A DNA stretch of 64,000 bases, taken from assembly GCA_910586065.1 (NCBI GenBank), contig CAJUGI010000001.1:434001-498000 (forward strand), in the 5' to 3' direction. This document shows, piece by piece, positions 50,107-59,238 of this stretch. Source of the stretch: an uncultured Christensenella sp. (GTDB lineage: Bacteria > Bacillota > Clostridia > Christensenellales > Borkfalkiaceae). Below the pieces are notes generated by a model, which worked only from the letters and a program-made list of their open reading frames with translations, did not search any database and was not told the DNA's origin. Position numbers and translations under genes: made by a program. Numbering within the stretch: the first letter of the stretch is position 1; each line of letters opens with the position of its first letter.

Positions 50107-51465
50107 ATGTATTTTAAGGGTCAAAAGTTTTTCGTTGCCGGAATGTCGGTATCCGGTGAAAGCAGCGCGCGCTTTTTGTTGGAGCGCGGCGCCGAAGTTT
50201 ACATATACGACGACGTTATAAGCGACGCGGTTTCCGCAATAATGAATGATTTAAAGGAGCTGGGCGCTCACGTCGTTTCGGCGGATTCACTCGATTCCGC
50301 CGTTCAAAAGTGCGACATTCTCGTAATAAGTCCTGGCATCCCAATCGATACCGCGCTTCCCATTGCATTCAGAAAGCAGGGTAAGCCTATAATAGGGGAA
50401 GAAGAGCTTGCGGCAATGTTTTTAAGGGCAACCTCGGTTGCGGTGACCGGCACTAACGGCAAAACCACAACTGTAACTATGCTCGGCGAAATGCTCAATA
50501 AAACAGGCAACAAGTGCGTTGCGTGCGGCAATAACGGCAATCCGCTCATACGTGAAGTGGAGGACCTTACGTTCAACGACTTTGCCGTTCTGGAAATTTC
50601 ATCTTTCCAGCTTGAAACTTTATCAAGCTTACGCCCCCATATTGCGGTTATAACCAATATTTCCGAAGACCACTTAAACCGTCATTACAATATGGAAAAC
50701 TACGTTTTTCTCAAATCTAAAATTTTGAGGAATCTCCGTGAAAGCGAATTCGCAGTCTTAAATTACGATGACCCTACGGTGCGCGGTTTTGCGGCTAACA
50801 CCAAGGCCAAAGTTGTATATTTTTCAATCCAGTCAAAAGTGGACGGAGCTTACTATGAAAACGGCTCTCTCTATTTCAGGGGCGAAAAGTTCTTTGAAGT
50901 AAACGACTTAACAATAAGCGGAGTTCACAATGTTTACAACGCGCTTGCCTGCGTGGCGGTAGCGGGGATATTAAAGCTCGACAAAAAGAAAGCCGGCGAT
51001 GCGATTTGCGCGTTTAAGGGAGTAAGGCACCGCATTGAAAAAATACGCGAAGTAAACGGCGTAACGTACATAGACGACAGCAAGGGAACAAACGTGGACG
51101 CAACGCTCAAGGCTGTGCAGTCAATGAAAGTTCCTACTGTTCTTATGCTCGGAGGCAAAGATAAAGGGGACGATTATTCGCCGTTGTTCGAAGGGTTAAA
51201 TTCCAGCACGGTAGTTCACGCCGTGATTTACGGTGAAAACAGATTCAAGATGCTCAACGCGGCTATAAAATCGGGCTTTACAAGTTTTTCGCTGTGTTCC
51301 GAATTTAAAGCGGCGTTCAGTCTGGCGGAATTTACTGCAAAACCCGGTCAGGCGGTTCTGCTCAGCCCCGCCAGCGCAAGTTTTGACGGATTTTCCAATT
51401 ACGAAGAACGCGGGAAAGCGTTTAAGGAGCTTGTCGAAAAGATAAATGAAGTCAATCAAAACTGA
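50107..51465 (+). CDS. murD: UDP-MurNAc-L-Ala:D-Glu ligase
   Basis: 452 residues. FVAGMSVSGESSARFL N-terminal fold, P-loop VTGTNGKTTTVTML, HRIEKIREVNG and DDSKGTNVDATLKA. The ATG at 50107 follows GAGGGTAAG; the frame extends to a GTG at 50092 inside mraY but the ATG gives the usual N-terminus. It overlaps ftsW by 20 bases. Confidence 0.95.
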   Translation: MYFKGQKFFVAGMSVSGESSARFLLERGAEVYIYDDVISDAVSAIMNDLKELGAHVVSADSLDSAVQKCDILVISPGIPIDTALPIAFRKQGKPIIGEEELAAMFLRATSVAVTGTNGKTTTVTMLGEMLNKTGNKCVACGNNGNPLIREVEDLTFNDFAVLEISSFQLETLSSLRPHIAVITNISEDHLNRHYNMENYVFLKSKILRNLRESEFAVLNYDDPTVRGFAANTKAKVVYFSIQSKVDGAYYENGSLYFRGEKFFEVNDLTISGVHNVYNALACVAVAGILKLDKKKAGDAICAFKGVRHRIEKIREVNGVTYIDDSKGTNVDATLKAVQSMKVPTVLMLGGKDKGDDYSPLFEGLNSSTVVHAVIYGENRFKMLNAAIKSGFTSFSLCSEFKAAFSLAEFTAKPGQAVLLSPASASFDGFSNYEERGKAFKELVEKINEVNQN

Positions 51466-52597
51466 AAAAAAGGCGGCGTTTCCGCATTTTAAATCTGATA
51501 AAAAACGTACGAAAGCGGGAGATATCCCGCTTTTAATATGTGTTTTTTTAATGTCCTGTTTCGGGTGCCTTTGCATCTATTCGGCAAGTTCGTACGCGGC
51601 TGAAGTGCAGTTCGGAGACAGTCTGCATTTTGTTAAAAAACAGATAATAGGCATTGTTCTCGGCGCGGCCGCAATGGTCGGTATGGGATTTCTGCCGTAT
51701 AAAAAATTAATAAAATTAAAAATACCGGCGGTAATCATCGCGGCGGTTTTGTTGGCGCTTGTATTTGTGCCGGGGATAGGAATAACAAACTATGGCGCGA
51801 CGCGTTGGATAGGTTTCGGCAGTTTTACTATTCAGCCGTCCGAAATCGCCAAATACGCATACGCGCTGTTTTCCGCGGCTTATTTTTCGAAAAATTACGA
51901 AAAGGTAAAAACAGTAAAGGGCGTTTTGCCCGTGCTTGGCGTAGGTATTCTGTTCTGTCTGTTAATTATAATAGAGCCAAACATGTCCATAACTATGTGC
52001 GTCGGACTTTTGATGCTCGGCATAATTTTTTTAAGCGGCACTAATTTAAAAACTTTTCTAATAATTTTAATTCCCTTCGTAATAGCCATACCTGTTTTGA
52101 TAATACTTGAACCTTACCGTCTGCAAAGGTTAAGCGCGTTTATCGACCCATGGGCTTCGCCCAAAGGTGACGGTTACCAGTTAATCCAATCGTTATATGC
52201 GCTCGGTAACGGCGGTTTATTTGGTACGGGATTGTTCAATTCTACACAAAAATACCGTTTTTTGCCCTTTGCCGAAAGCGATTTTATTCTGGCTATTATG
52301 GGTGAAGAACTCGGTTTTATTGGATTGGTGCTGTTCTTTCTCTGTTGCGGTTTCATTGTCTGGCGCGGTTTTAAAATTGCAAAAAACTGTAATAACCGTT
52401 TCGGTTATTTGCTTGCGGCGGGTTTTACAATGGTTTACGGTATTCAGGTTGTCATTAACGCGCTTGTTGTTACGGGTGCCATACCGCCTACAGGCTTGCC
52501 GCTCCCCCTAATAAGCAGTGGCAATACGTCGCTTATTATAACTATGGCGTCAATGGGCGTGCTTTACAATATATCGCGCTCGCAAGAGCAGGATTAA
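51446..52597 (+). CDS. ftsW: FtsW/SpoVE-type SEDS glycosyltransferase
   Basis: 383 residues, a charged N-terminus and about ten helices. It polymerises lipid II at the septum together with the class B PBP. IYSASSYAA, GATRWIGFGSFTIQPSEIAK, YQLIQSLYALGNGGLFGTGL, and TGLPLPLISSGNTSLI are diagnostic. FtsW versus SpoVE cannot be separated by sequence; the dcw position favours FtsW. murG, often next, is not here. Confidence 0.93.
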   Translation: MKSIKTEKKAAFPHFKSDKKRTKAGDIPLLICVFLMSCFGCLCIYSASSYAAEVQFGDSLHFVKKQIIGIVLGAAAMVGMGFLPYKKLIKLKIPAVIIAAVLLALVFVPGIGITNYGATRWIGFGSFTIQPSEIAKYAYALFSAAYFSKNYEKVKTVKGVLPVLGVGILFCLLIIIEPNMSITMCVGLLMLGIIFLSGTNLKTFLIILIPFVIAIPVLIILEPYRLQRLSAFIDPWASPKGDGYQLIQSLYALGNGGLFGTGLFNSTQKYRFLPFAESDFILAIMGEELGFIGLVLFFLCCGFIVWRGFKIAKNCNNRFGYLLAAGFTMVYGIQVVINALVVTGAIPPTGLPLPLISSGNTSLIITMASMGVLYNISRSQEQD

Positions 52598-52652
52598 CAC
52601 CGCGCGCAAGATTTGCCATATAATAGAGTATATTTTACTACTCGGAGTTTAT

Positions 52653-53909
52653 ATGGAAAAATACATAATTAACGGAGGAAACAAGTTATACGGAACAATG
52701 CGCGTTCAGACTGCTAAGAACGCCGTTCTTCCTATACTTGCGGCTGCCGTTTTAACGGACGGCAAAGTCAGGCTCTTGGATATTCCGCGCATTACCGATG
52801 TGAAGAATATGGTAAAAATACTCTCCTGCCTCGGGTGCGATGCGGTATATGAAGGCGAAAATCTTACCATCGACAGCTCCGTTGCCGATTGTTATGAAAT
52901 CCCAAGCGAACTTGCGCACGAGTTGCGGTCGTCCGTGTTTTTACTCGGCTCTGTGATTTCACGCTTTCACACTGCAAAAATAGCTTATCCCGGCGGTTGC
53001 GATATCGGTTTGCGTCCTGTTGATTTACATTTAACGGGGCTAAAACGGCTCGGCGTGGAGATTACGGAGGAAAACGGATACATAATTTGTAAATGTGACA
53101 AGCTGTGCGGAAACGAAATAATGCTTGATTGCCCCAGTGTCGGGGCAACGGAAAACATAATGCTTGCCGCGGTAAAGGCGGAAGGCACAACGGTTATTCA
53201 AAATGCCGCGAGGGAACCCGAAATCGAAGATTTACAGAGATTTTTAAACCGTATGGGGGCAAGGGTTTGCGGCGCCGGCAGCGGAACGATAATTATAGAA
53301 GGCGTTAAAAGTTTAGGAGGGTGCGAATATCATCCTATTGCCGACAGAATAGAAGCCGGCACTTTTTTGGTTGCGGCGGCAATGTGCGGCGGCGAAGTGA
53401 CGCTTGAAGGTGCCTCGGCTGAAAATATCAGCTCGCTTTTACATAAACTTAGAGAAAACGGTTGCAAAATCCGCATAAACGGTGATAAAATATCTTTGGA
53501 AAGTCACAGAAGATTAACTTCGGTAAAAAGTATCGAAACACAGCCTTATCCCGGATTTCCAACGGATTTACAGGCGCAGTTTACGGCGTTATGCTGTATT
53601 TGCCGAGGGCATTCGATAATAACCGAAAACCTTTTCGAGACGCGCTTTAAATATGCGCCCGAGCTCAGAAAAATGGGCGCGGATATTACGGTTATCAACC
53701 GTAATGCATTCATTCGCGGCGTTGAAAAATTTAAGGGCGCCACAGTTGTCGCCCACGATTTGCGCGGCGGTGCGGCTCTCGTTCTGGCGGCGCTTGCCGC
53801 CGAAGGCAGAAGTGAAATTCTTGATATTTCCCATATCGACAGGGGGTACGGAGCCTTCGAATACAAGCTGAGGTCGCTCGGCGCGGATATAGTAAGAGTT
53901 TCCGTATAG
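52653..53909 (+). CDS. murA: UDP-N-acetylglucosamine 1-carboxyvinyltransferase
   Basis: 418 residues, first committed step of peptidoglycan synthesis. INGGNKLYGTMRVQTAKNA has the conserved Lys-Asn pair, and YPGGCDIGLRPVDLHL keeps the catalytic Cys that fosfomycin targets. The start ATG follows CTCGGAG. It ends 3 bases before the FtsQ-like gene. Confidence 0.96.
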   Translation: MEKYIINGGNKLYGTMRVQTAKNAVLPILAAAVLTDGKVRLLDIPRITDVKNMVKILSCLGCDAVYEGENLTIDSSVADCYEIPSELAHELRSSVFLLGSVISRFHTAKIAYPGGCDIGLRPVDLHLTGLKRLGVEITEENGYIICKCDKLCGNEIMLDCPSVGATENIMLAAVKAEGTTVIQNAAREPEIEDLQRFLNRMGARVCGAGSGTIIIEGVKSLGGCEYHPIADRIEAGTFLVAAAMCGGEVTLEGASAENISSLLHKLRENGCKIRINGDKISLESHRRLTSVKSIETQPYPGFPTDLQAQFTALCCICRGHSIITENLFETRFKYAPELRKMGADITVINRNAFIRGVEKFKGATVVAHDLRGGAALVLAALAAEGRSEILDISHIDRGYGAFEYKLRSLGADIVRVSV

Positions 53910-53912
53910 CTA

Positions 53913-54668
53913 ATGAAATACTTAAGAAAAGCAGTTTTATTAATAATTGTTGTCGTATTGCTTGCGTCGGTAGTTATAGGCGCCGGTGTTGTTTTGTCTG
54001 TCCGCAACGTGAACGTAACTCTCATAAGCAGTTCTTTTGACGCCGACAGCGAGGAGGCGTATGCCGAAATCGCGGAATACAAAGAAAAATTTTCGCGTAA
54101 AGTCAAAGGCAGCATAATGTTTTTTGTCAGTGAATACGATGTTGGCGATATAATAGAAGACGGCTACGAAATAGAAAGTTTCGGAAAAATTTATCCCTGT
54201 ACTTTGAATATAACTCTGCGTGAACGCAGGGAAACTTTTGCTGTTGCTGTAAAAGAGGGCGGTTATAGAATTTATGACCAGAACGGCAATTATATTTCTA
54301 ACAAAGAAAATAACATAAACGGACTTGACGGCGCTCCCGACTTTTTGCTTGAAGGCGCCGAAAATGCGGACGAATTGGAAAAACTCGTAAATATATCAAA
54401 AGATTTTAAATCTGCGTTTTCGTCTTTAAGAGGAATTGCGGAAAAAGCCGTGCTTACAAAGGCAAGGGTGCCGACGGAAAAAGATAAGGTTACTTTTTAT
54501 CTTTTCGGCGGTCTTAAGGTGGATGTTCTCGATTATGCCGTAAGCGCAAAGAATAAGTTGTCGGCGGCAAATTCCGTGTATTCGGCTTTAAGTCCTGAAA
54601 AACGGCTTTGCGGAACAATTTTCTGCTCTTTATCTGAAGGCGCGGCAAGCGCTGTATATCACGCATAA
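53913..54668 (+). CDS. FtsQ/DivIB-like cell division protein
   Basis: 251 residues. One N-terminal membrane helix (about 6-31), then a POTRA-like stretch (VRNVNVTLISSSF, KFSRKVKGSIMFF) and a beta domain with LNITLRERRETFAVAV and YRIYDQNGNYI, matching the FtsQ motif order. It binds the FtsL/FtsB pair in known divisomes. Sequence similarity is weak, but topology and position support the call. Start ATG 53913, no strong ribosome site, close to murA. Confidence 0.75.
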   Translation: MKYLRKAVLLIIVVVLLASVVIGAGVVLSVRNVNVTLISSSFDADSEEAYAEIAEYKEKFSRKVKGSIMFFVSEYDVGDIIEDGYEIESFGKIYPCTLNITLRERRETFAVAVKEGGYRIYDQNGNYISNKENNINGLDGAPDFLLEGAENADELEKLVNISKDFKSAFSSLRGIAEKAVLTKARVPTEKDKVTFYLFGGLKVDVLDYAVSAKNKLSAANSVYSALSPEKRLCGTIFCSLSEGAASAVYHA

Positions 54669-54688
54669 CCTTAAAATATCAAACAATT

Positions 54689-54720
54689 AAAAAGCCGCAA
54701 TTCACAGCGGCTTTTTTCTT
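54689..54720 (+). terminator. Terminator after the first dcw operon
   Basis: AAAGCCGC (54691-54698) pairs with GCGGCTTT (54707-54714), then a T run. Confidence 0.75.
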
Positions 54721-54728
54721 TTATTTTG

Positions 54729-54757
54729 TTGACATTAAAACGTGCTTATTATATAAT
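54729..54757 (+). promoter_or_regulatory. Promoter of ftsA-like/ftsZ
   Basis: Consensus TTGACA (54729-54734), 17 bases, TATAAT (54752-54757). Confidence 0.9.
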
Positions 54758-54792
54758 AAAGTTACATTAAATTTTTTGGAGCAGCCTAGGCG

Positions 54793-55914
54793 ATGCGCAA
54801 AAATTACGTTGCCGTTCTGGATGTCCGCTCTGCGGATATAACGGCAGTCGTCGGTGAACGAGGCGTCAATAATACTTTCATAATAAAGCACAAGAGTACC
54901 TGCGCCTACGACGGTTATGCCGAAGGCGAGCTTTTAGACGTCGGCGGATTTTCTTCCGCACTGACAGAGGTGGTTAAAAGTACTCTTTTTGCCGCGTCCC
55001 GAATAAAAACTTTTTATGTCGGCGTTCCGGGCGAGTTTTTACAGCTTGTAAATGCGGACAAGTCGGTTTCTTTCAATTCCGCGAGGAGAATTACTCGCAA
55101 TGACGTTGAATCGCTTGTGTCTGCGGCAACTCCTGCGGACGATGAAAAGTGGAGAACTATCCGCCACAGCTGTCTTTATTACGTGCTCTCAGACAAACGC
55201 AGGCTGATTGAACCCGTAGGTACGGTAAGTGAAAGCCTTTTGGGAAAGTTTGCTTTTTATAAGTGTAATAATGCTTTTATAGGGTGTCTTATGGACGCCT
55301 TCAAACGCTTTAAAGGCGTAACCAGCGTCAATCTTATTCCTGCAAATCAGGCGGAAGCAATGTATCTTATTGAACCCGAAAAGCGTGACGAATGCGCGGT
55401 TTTATTCGATTTCGGATATATTTCTTCCACGTACAGCGTCGTTTGCGGAAACGGTTTAATGTATAGCGAGTCTTTTTCTCTCGGTATCGGGCACATAGCC
55501 GCTCTCTTGATGAATGATTTCGATATACCTTATGAAGTTGCGCTTAAGTTTTTATCAAAAGTGAATTTAAACGCAAAAGAAAAGCTTTCCTCGTCGGAAG
55601 AATGTGTATTCGAAAATAAAACTTACGAATTTTCGACTATTGCTTTAAGAGATAAAATAAGAGAGGGATTGGACGGTATTTGTGAAACTATCGAAACTTG
55701 TATTCAAAGTTTTACCGCTAAAAATACCGAAGGCAAACCGCTCTTTATTACGGGTGAAGGCGTTAATTTTGTCCGTGGAACAGCCGAGCATATATCGGGT
55801 CGTCTTGTAAGAAGCGTAGAAGTAGTCGCGCCTGATGTTCCTTATTACGATAAACCGCAGTATTCATCTTTATTCAGTCTGTTGCATACTGCGCTTTGCG
55901 ATAAAAATTCATAA
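54793..55914 (+). CDS. ftsA: FtsA-like divisome protein (divergent)
   Basis: 373 residues, actin-like (ASKHA) fold. VAVLDVRSADITAVV is the first phosphate loop, the SHS2-type subdomain follows, CAVLFDFGYISSTYSVV is the second phosphate loop, and LFITGEGVNFV the adenosine motif. It lies directly before ftsZ, as ftsA does. Unlike standard FtsA (about 420 residues) it ends at SLLHTALCDKNS with no linker and amphipathic helix to bind the membrane. Either another protein anchors it or it acts differently. Confidence 0.8.
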   Translation: MRKNYVAVLDVRSADITAVVGERGVNNTFIIKHKSTCAYDGYAEGELLDVGGFSSALTEVVKSTLFAASRIKTFYVGVPGEFLQLVNADKSVSFNSARRITRNDVESLVSAATPADDEKWRTIRHSCLYYVLSDKRRLIEPVGTVSESLLGKFAFYKCNNAFIGCLMDAFKRFKGVTSVNLIPANQAEAMYLIEPEKRDECAVLFDFGYISSTYSVVCGNGLMYSESFSLGIGHIAALLMNDFDIPYEVALKFLSKVNLNAKEKLSSSEECVFENKTYEFSTIALRDKIREGLDGICETIETCIQSFTAKNTEGKPLFITGEGVNFVRGTAEHISGRLVRSVEVVAPDVPYYDKPQYSSLFSLLHTALCDKNS

Positions 55915-55951
55915 ATTCATAGAAAACTTTTTCTTTTAACGGAGGTTAAAA

Positions 55952-57241
55952 ATGTTTAACGATTTGGGCGGCAATAATATAGATAACGTAATTACCGGAA
56001 AAGCCAAAATCAAGGTTATAGGCGTAGGCGGCGCAGGTAATAACGCCGTCAACAGAATGCTCAGCGCGGGAATAACAAGCGCTGAATATTATGTGGTTAA
56101 TACCGACAGCCAGATTCTTGCTTTATCCCCTTGCGAAAATAAAATCCAGATAGGCACAACGTTGACTAAGGGGCTTGGCGCGGGTGCCGACCCCGATATA
56201 GGAAGAGCAGCAGCGGAAGAGAGTAAAGACGTGCTCACCGAGGCGGTAAAAGGTACGGATTTATTATTTATAACCGCAGGAATGGGCGGCGGTACGGGTA
56301 CGGGCGCGGCTCCCGTAATTGCAAAAATAGCAAGGGATATGAAAATTCTTACCGTTGCGGTGGTTACCGAGCCTTTCAGCTTCGAGGGCAGAAAGAGAAT
56401 GGAAAACACGGCAAAGGGGCTTGATAATCTTAAAAAATACGTTGATACGTTAATCGTTATCCCCAACGATAAAATCCGTACAGTTGTTGCAAAAAGCACC
56501 CCCATGGCGGAAGCGTTGCGTGTTGCCGACGACATTTTAAAACAGGGTATAAAGGGTATTGCCGAACTTATCGTCAACCCGTCGCTGATTAATCTTGATT
56601 TTGCCGACGTTAAAACTATTTTAAAGGACAAAGGTATAGCTCATCTTGGGGTTGGTGTTGCAAAGGGTGACAACCGTATAATAGAGGCGGTTCGCGTTGC
56701 CGTTAACAGCCCTCTTCTCGAAACGACAATCGAAGGCGCGCGCGGCGTGATTTTAAACGTTGTTGGCGGACAGGATTTGACGTTTGACGAAGTTGCAGAC
56801 GCGGCGGAATTGGTAAAGAGCGTTGTTGACGCTTCTGCTAACATTATTTTCGGCGCGCGCATTGACCCGAACGTGCAGGACGAAGTGGAAATAACCGTAA
56901 TAGCGACAGGCTTCCCCGGTTATGATAACAGGCGCGAGGAAGAGCAGAAGCGCGCTTACAATAACGGTGCTCTTTATGATAACGGAAATTACGGCAATGT
57001 TTATAACAGAATGTCCGTCAACCAGCCGTATTATCCTCCCAGACAGTCGGTTGAGCCGCAGCCTTATCAGCGTCCCGTTCAGCCGGTACAGCCTGTTCAA
57101 CCGGTTCAGCAACCCGTACAGCAGCAGTATATTCCTCCCAGGAGTGCCGAACCCGAAAGAGAAATTGAAAGACCGATTGATAAGTCCTTACCTAAGTTTG
57201 TTGAAAAACTTCGCAATATCGGCAAAAAAAACAACGATTGA
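55952..57241 (+). CDS. ftsZ: Cell division protein FtsZ
   Basis: 429 residues. Tubulin-like GTPase: GVGGAGNNAVNRM, the tubulin signature GGGTGTGAAP (about 107-116), and NLDFADVKTIL. After residue ~320 a Tyr/Asn/Pro/Gln linker includes PVQPVQPVQ-type repeats, and the tail reads SLPKFVEKLRNIG, a conserved-peptide equivalent (Pro-x-Phe/Leu core followed by basic residues) that binds FtsA-type partners. SD ACGGAGG. Confidence 0.97.
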   Translation: MFNDLGGNNIDNVITGKAKIKVIGVGGAGNNAVNRMLSAGITSAEYYVVNTDSQILALSPCENKIQIGTTLTKGLGAGADPDIGRAAAEESKDVLTEAVKGTDLLFITAGMGGGTGTGAAPVIAKIARDMKILTVAVVTEPFSFEGRKRMENTAKGLDNLKKYVDTLIVIPNDKIRTVVAKSTPMAEALRVADDILKQGIKGIAELIVNPSLINLDFADVKTILKDKGIAHLGVGVAKGDNRIIEAVRVAVNSPLLETTIEGARGVILNVVGGQDLTFDEVADAAELVKSVVDASANIIFGARIDPNVQDEVEITVIATGFPGYDNRREEEQKRAYNNGALYDNGNYGNVYNRMSVNQPYYPPRQSVEPQPYQRPVQPVQPVQPVQQPVQQQYIPPRSAEPEREIERPIDKSLPKFVEKLRNIGKKNND

Positions 57242-57250
57242 AAATTATAA

Positions 57251-57288
57251 AAGAAAAGCGTGCACTTTTAAAAGTGCACGCTTTTCTT
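57251..57288. terminator. Perfect 38-base palindrome terminator after ftsZ
   Basis: 19-base arms (AAGAAAAGCGTGCACTTTT and its complement) without a spacer. It separates ftsZ from the convergent spoVG. Confidence 0.85.
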
Positions 57289-57331
57289 GTTGAATTCAGT
57301 ATTAATTTAACTCACGAGAAAACCAAATGAC

Positions 57332-57595
57332 TTATTTTTTAAGTTCGTCATAGTAAGCCGTAAGGATTGCTTGTTTCAAATTTTCTCGGGTCTCGGTATT
57401 TAGTGGATGCGCAATATCCTTATATTCGCCATCATTAGTTTTTCTGCTGGGCATTGCAATAAACGCGCCTTCCGGTGATTCAATTACTTTTATGTCATGC
57501 ACAACAAAGCAATCATCGATAGTAATTGAGGCCACCGCTTTTAGTTTATTGTCCTCCTTGTTAACTAACCTGATTCGTACATCTGAGATTTTCAT
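57332..57595 (-). CDS. spoVG: SpoVG family regulator
   Basis: 87 residues. KISDVRIRLV, AVASITIDDCFVVHDIKVI and FIAMPSRKTNDGEYKDIAHP are the core of SpoVG, a small RNA/DNA-binding protein that affects sporulation, septation and virulence in Firmicutes. Its TATAAT (57615-57610) and GGAAGGTGA ribosome site lie upstream. The gene is inserted in reverse between ftsZ and murC. Confidence 0.95.
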   Translation of the reverse strand: MKISDVRIRLVNKEDNKLKAVASITIDDCFVVHDIKVIESPEGAFIAMPSRKTNDGEYKDIAHPLNTETRENLKQAILTAYYDELKK

Positions 57596-57731
57596 GGTTC
57601 ACCTTCCAGATTATACTTTCATTGTCTATATTGTATAATAAAAAAAATCTAATTTCAATATAAATTCCAAAAAATTTTTATGTTTTTTTTAAAAAAATTC
57701 AAATTTCGTGATAAATCGGCGTAAATTTTAA

Positions 57732-57737
57732 TAAAAT
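57732..57737 (+). promoter_or_regulatory. -10 box of murC, leaderless geometry
   Basis: TAAAAT ends 6 bases before the murC ATG and no ribosome site is seen in the AT-rich sequence. The -35 is poor, so confidence is low. Confidence 0.3.
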
Positions 57738-57742
57738 TTAAT

Positions 57743-59056
57743 ATGCAGAAAAGGATTTGGGAAAATTTAAACAGTTTTTATATGATAGGTATAGGCGGAG
57801 TAAGTATGAGCGGGATTGCAAAATATCTTGTTGCCAAAGGAAAAACTGTTGCCGGTAGCGATATTGTAGCCGGAGATTATACCGCTGAACTTATTAAAGA
57901 CGGAATAAAAGTAAGCGTGGGTTCCGCTTACGATAGTGTTGCGGCGTATGAGGTTGTAATTTATACCGATGCCGTAGGAGAAAACAATCCGCAACTGGCC
58001 GAAGCGAAAATGCTAAAAAAATTAATTTATTCCCGCGGTCAGTTTTTATATGAATTAAGCCGTACTTTCAAAACGGTTGTCGCAGTTTCGGGTTGTCATG
58101 GAAAAACAACGTGTACAGCAATGCTTGCGCATATATTCTCTGCGTCAGGCAAGGAATTTTGTTCGCATATAGGGGGCAGGGATAAAACGCTTTCCAACAC
58201 TTATTATTGCGGAAATTCCTACTTTTTAACCGAGGCTTGCGAATATAAAAAAAATTTTTTACTTTTAAAGCCTGATTTGGGGGTGGTATTGAATACCGAT
58301 GCCGACCATCTTGAATGTTACGGCAATAAAGAAAATCTTATAGCCGCATACGGTCAGTTTTTAGCGTGTTCGGGAACCTCGGTTTCACTGTGCGGCGACA
58401 AGGTTACCGGTAGCATAACATTCGGTTATGGGAAAAATGCGGATTATCGGGCAAAAAACATAAAATCCATTGGCGGAGTTTACAGTTTTATCGCAATGGA
58501 AGGCGCCTGTGAGCTCGGCAACGTCAAACTTGCGGTATACGGAAAGCATAATGTGTTAAACGCGCTTGCCGCTATAGCAGCCGCCCGTTCATTGAGTATA
58601 CCATTCAGATACATAAAGGAAGGACTTGCGGCTTTTTCGGGAGTTGAACGCAGGTTCGAAATTATAGGTACTGTTAACGGTGCTCCGGTAATAGCCGATT
58701 ATGCGCATCATCCCAACGAAATAAGTGAAACCTTAAAAACAGCGAAAAAAGTTACCGCGGGTAATTTGTATGTTGTTTTTCAACCGCATACATATTCGCG
58801 TACTAAAAATCTGTTTAAGAATTTTGTTAAGGTGCTGTCGCCGCTCAAAAATATTTTAATTTACCGTACATTCGCTGCGCGTGAATATTTTGACGATAAG
58901 GGAAGTGCCTTAACACTTTCGCAGAGCATTAAAAAATCCAAATATACGGACAATACACGTGATTTGTCGGATTTTTTCTCGTTGGCGGAGAAGGGTGACA
59001 CCATACTCGTTCTGGGGGCCGGAGATATTTATGATTTGGCAAAGTCGGTGTTGTAA
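57743..59056 (+). CDS. murC: UDP-N-acetylmuramate:L-alanine ligase
   Basis: 437 residues. FYMIGIGGVSMSGIAKYL N-terminal nucleotide-binding fold, P-loop VSGCHGKTTCTAML with the MurC-specific His, ADHLECYGNK and DYAHHPNEI. Shorter than many MurC proteins but complete. It has no clear ribosome site. Confidence 0.95.
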   Translation: MQKRIWENLNSFYMIGIGGVSMSGIAKYLVAKGKTVAGSDIVAGDYTAELIKDGIKVSVGSAYDSVAAYEVVIYTDAVGENNPQLAEAKMLKKLIYSRGQFLYELSRTFKTVVAVSGCHGKTTCTAMLAHIFSASGKEFCSHIGGRDKTLSNTYYCGNSYFLTEACEYKKNFLLLKPDLGVVLNTDADHLECYGNKENLIAAYGQFLACSGTSVSLCGDKVTGSITFGYGKNADYRAKNIKSIGGVYSFIAMEGACELGNVKLAVYGKHNVLNALAAIAAARSLSIPFRYIKEGLAAFSGVERRFEIIGTVNGAPVIADYAHHPNEISETLKTAKKVTAGNLYVVFQPHTYSRTKNLFKNFVKVLSPLKNILIYRTFAAREYFDDKGSALTLSQSIKKSKYTDNTRDLSDFFSLAEKGDTILVLGAGDIYDLAKSVL

Positions 59057-59089
59057 AATAGTTTGGAAATCAAATAAAATATAAAATTT

Positions 59090-59122
59090 ACCGGACCGGT
59101 TTTTTAAACGGCTCGGTTTTTC
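59090..59122 (+). terminator. Terminator after murC
   Basis: ACCGGACCG pairs with CGGCTCGGT (two mismatches) and is followed by TTTTTC. Confidence 0.6.
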
Positions 59123-59238
59123 TTTATTATAAAATAAAATTTTCGCTTATGCCGTCATTTTGTTGTTATTTTAAATAATAAATGTTATAATATACTTTGA
59201 ATAAATATATTGATGAACGCGATTTTCGGAGATGAACG

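Noticed and set aside
53546..54115. A 189-codon minus-strand frame across murA and the FtsQ-like gene
   Set aside because: It is antisense to two clear genes, has no ribosome site and a low-complexity Thr/Ser/Pro-rich product typical of shadow frames.
57040..57140. Direct repeats in ftsZ as a CRISPR or mobile repeat
   Set aside because: They encode a PVQ-type protein repeat in frame. No CRISPR array is present in the window.
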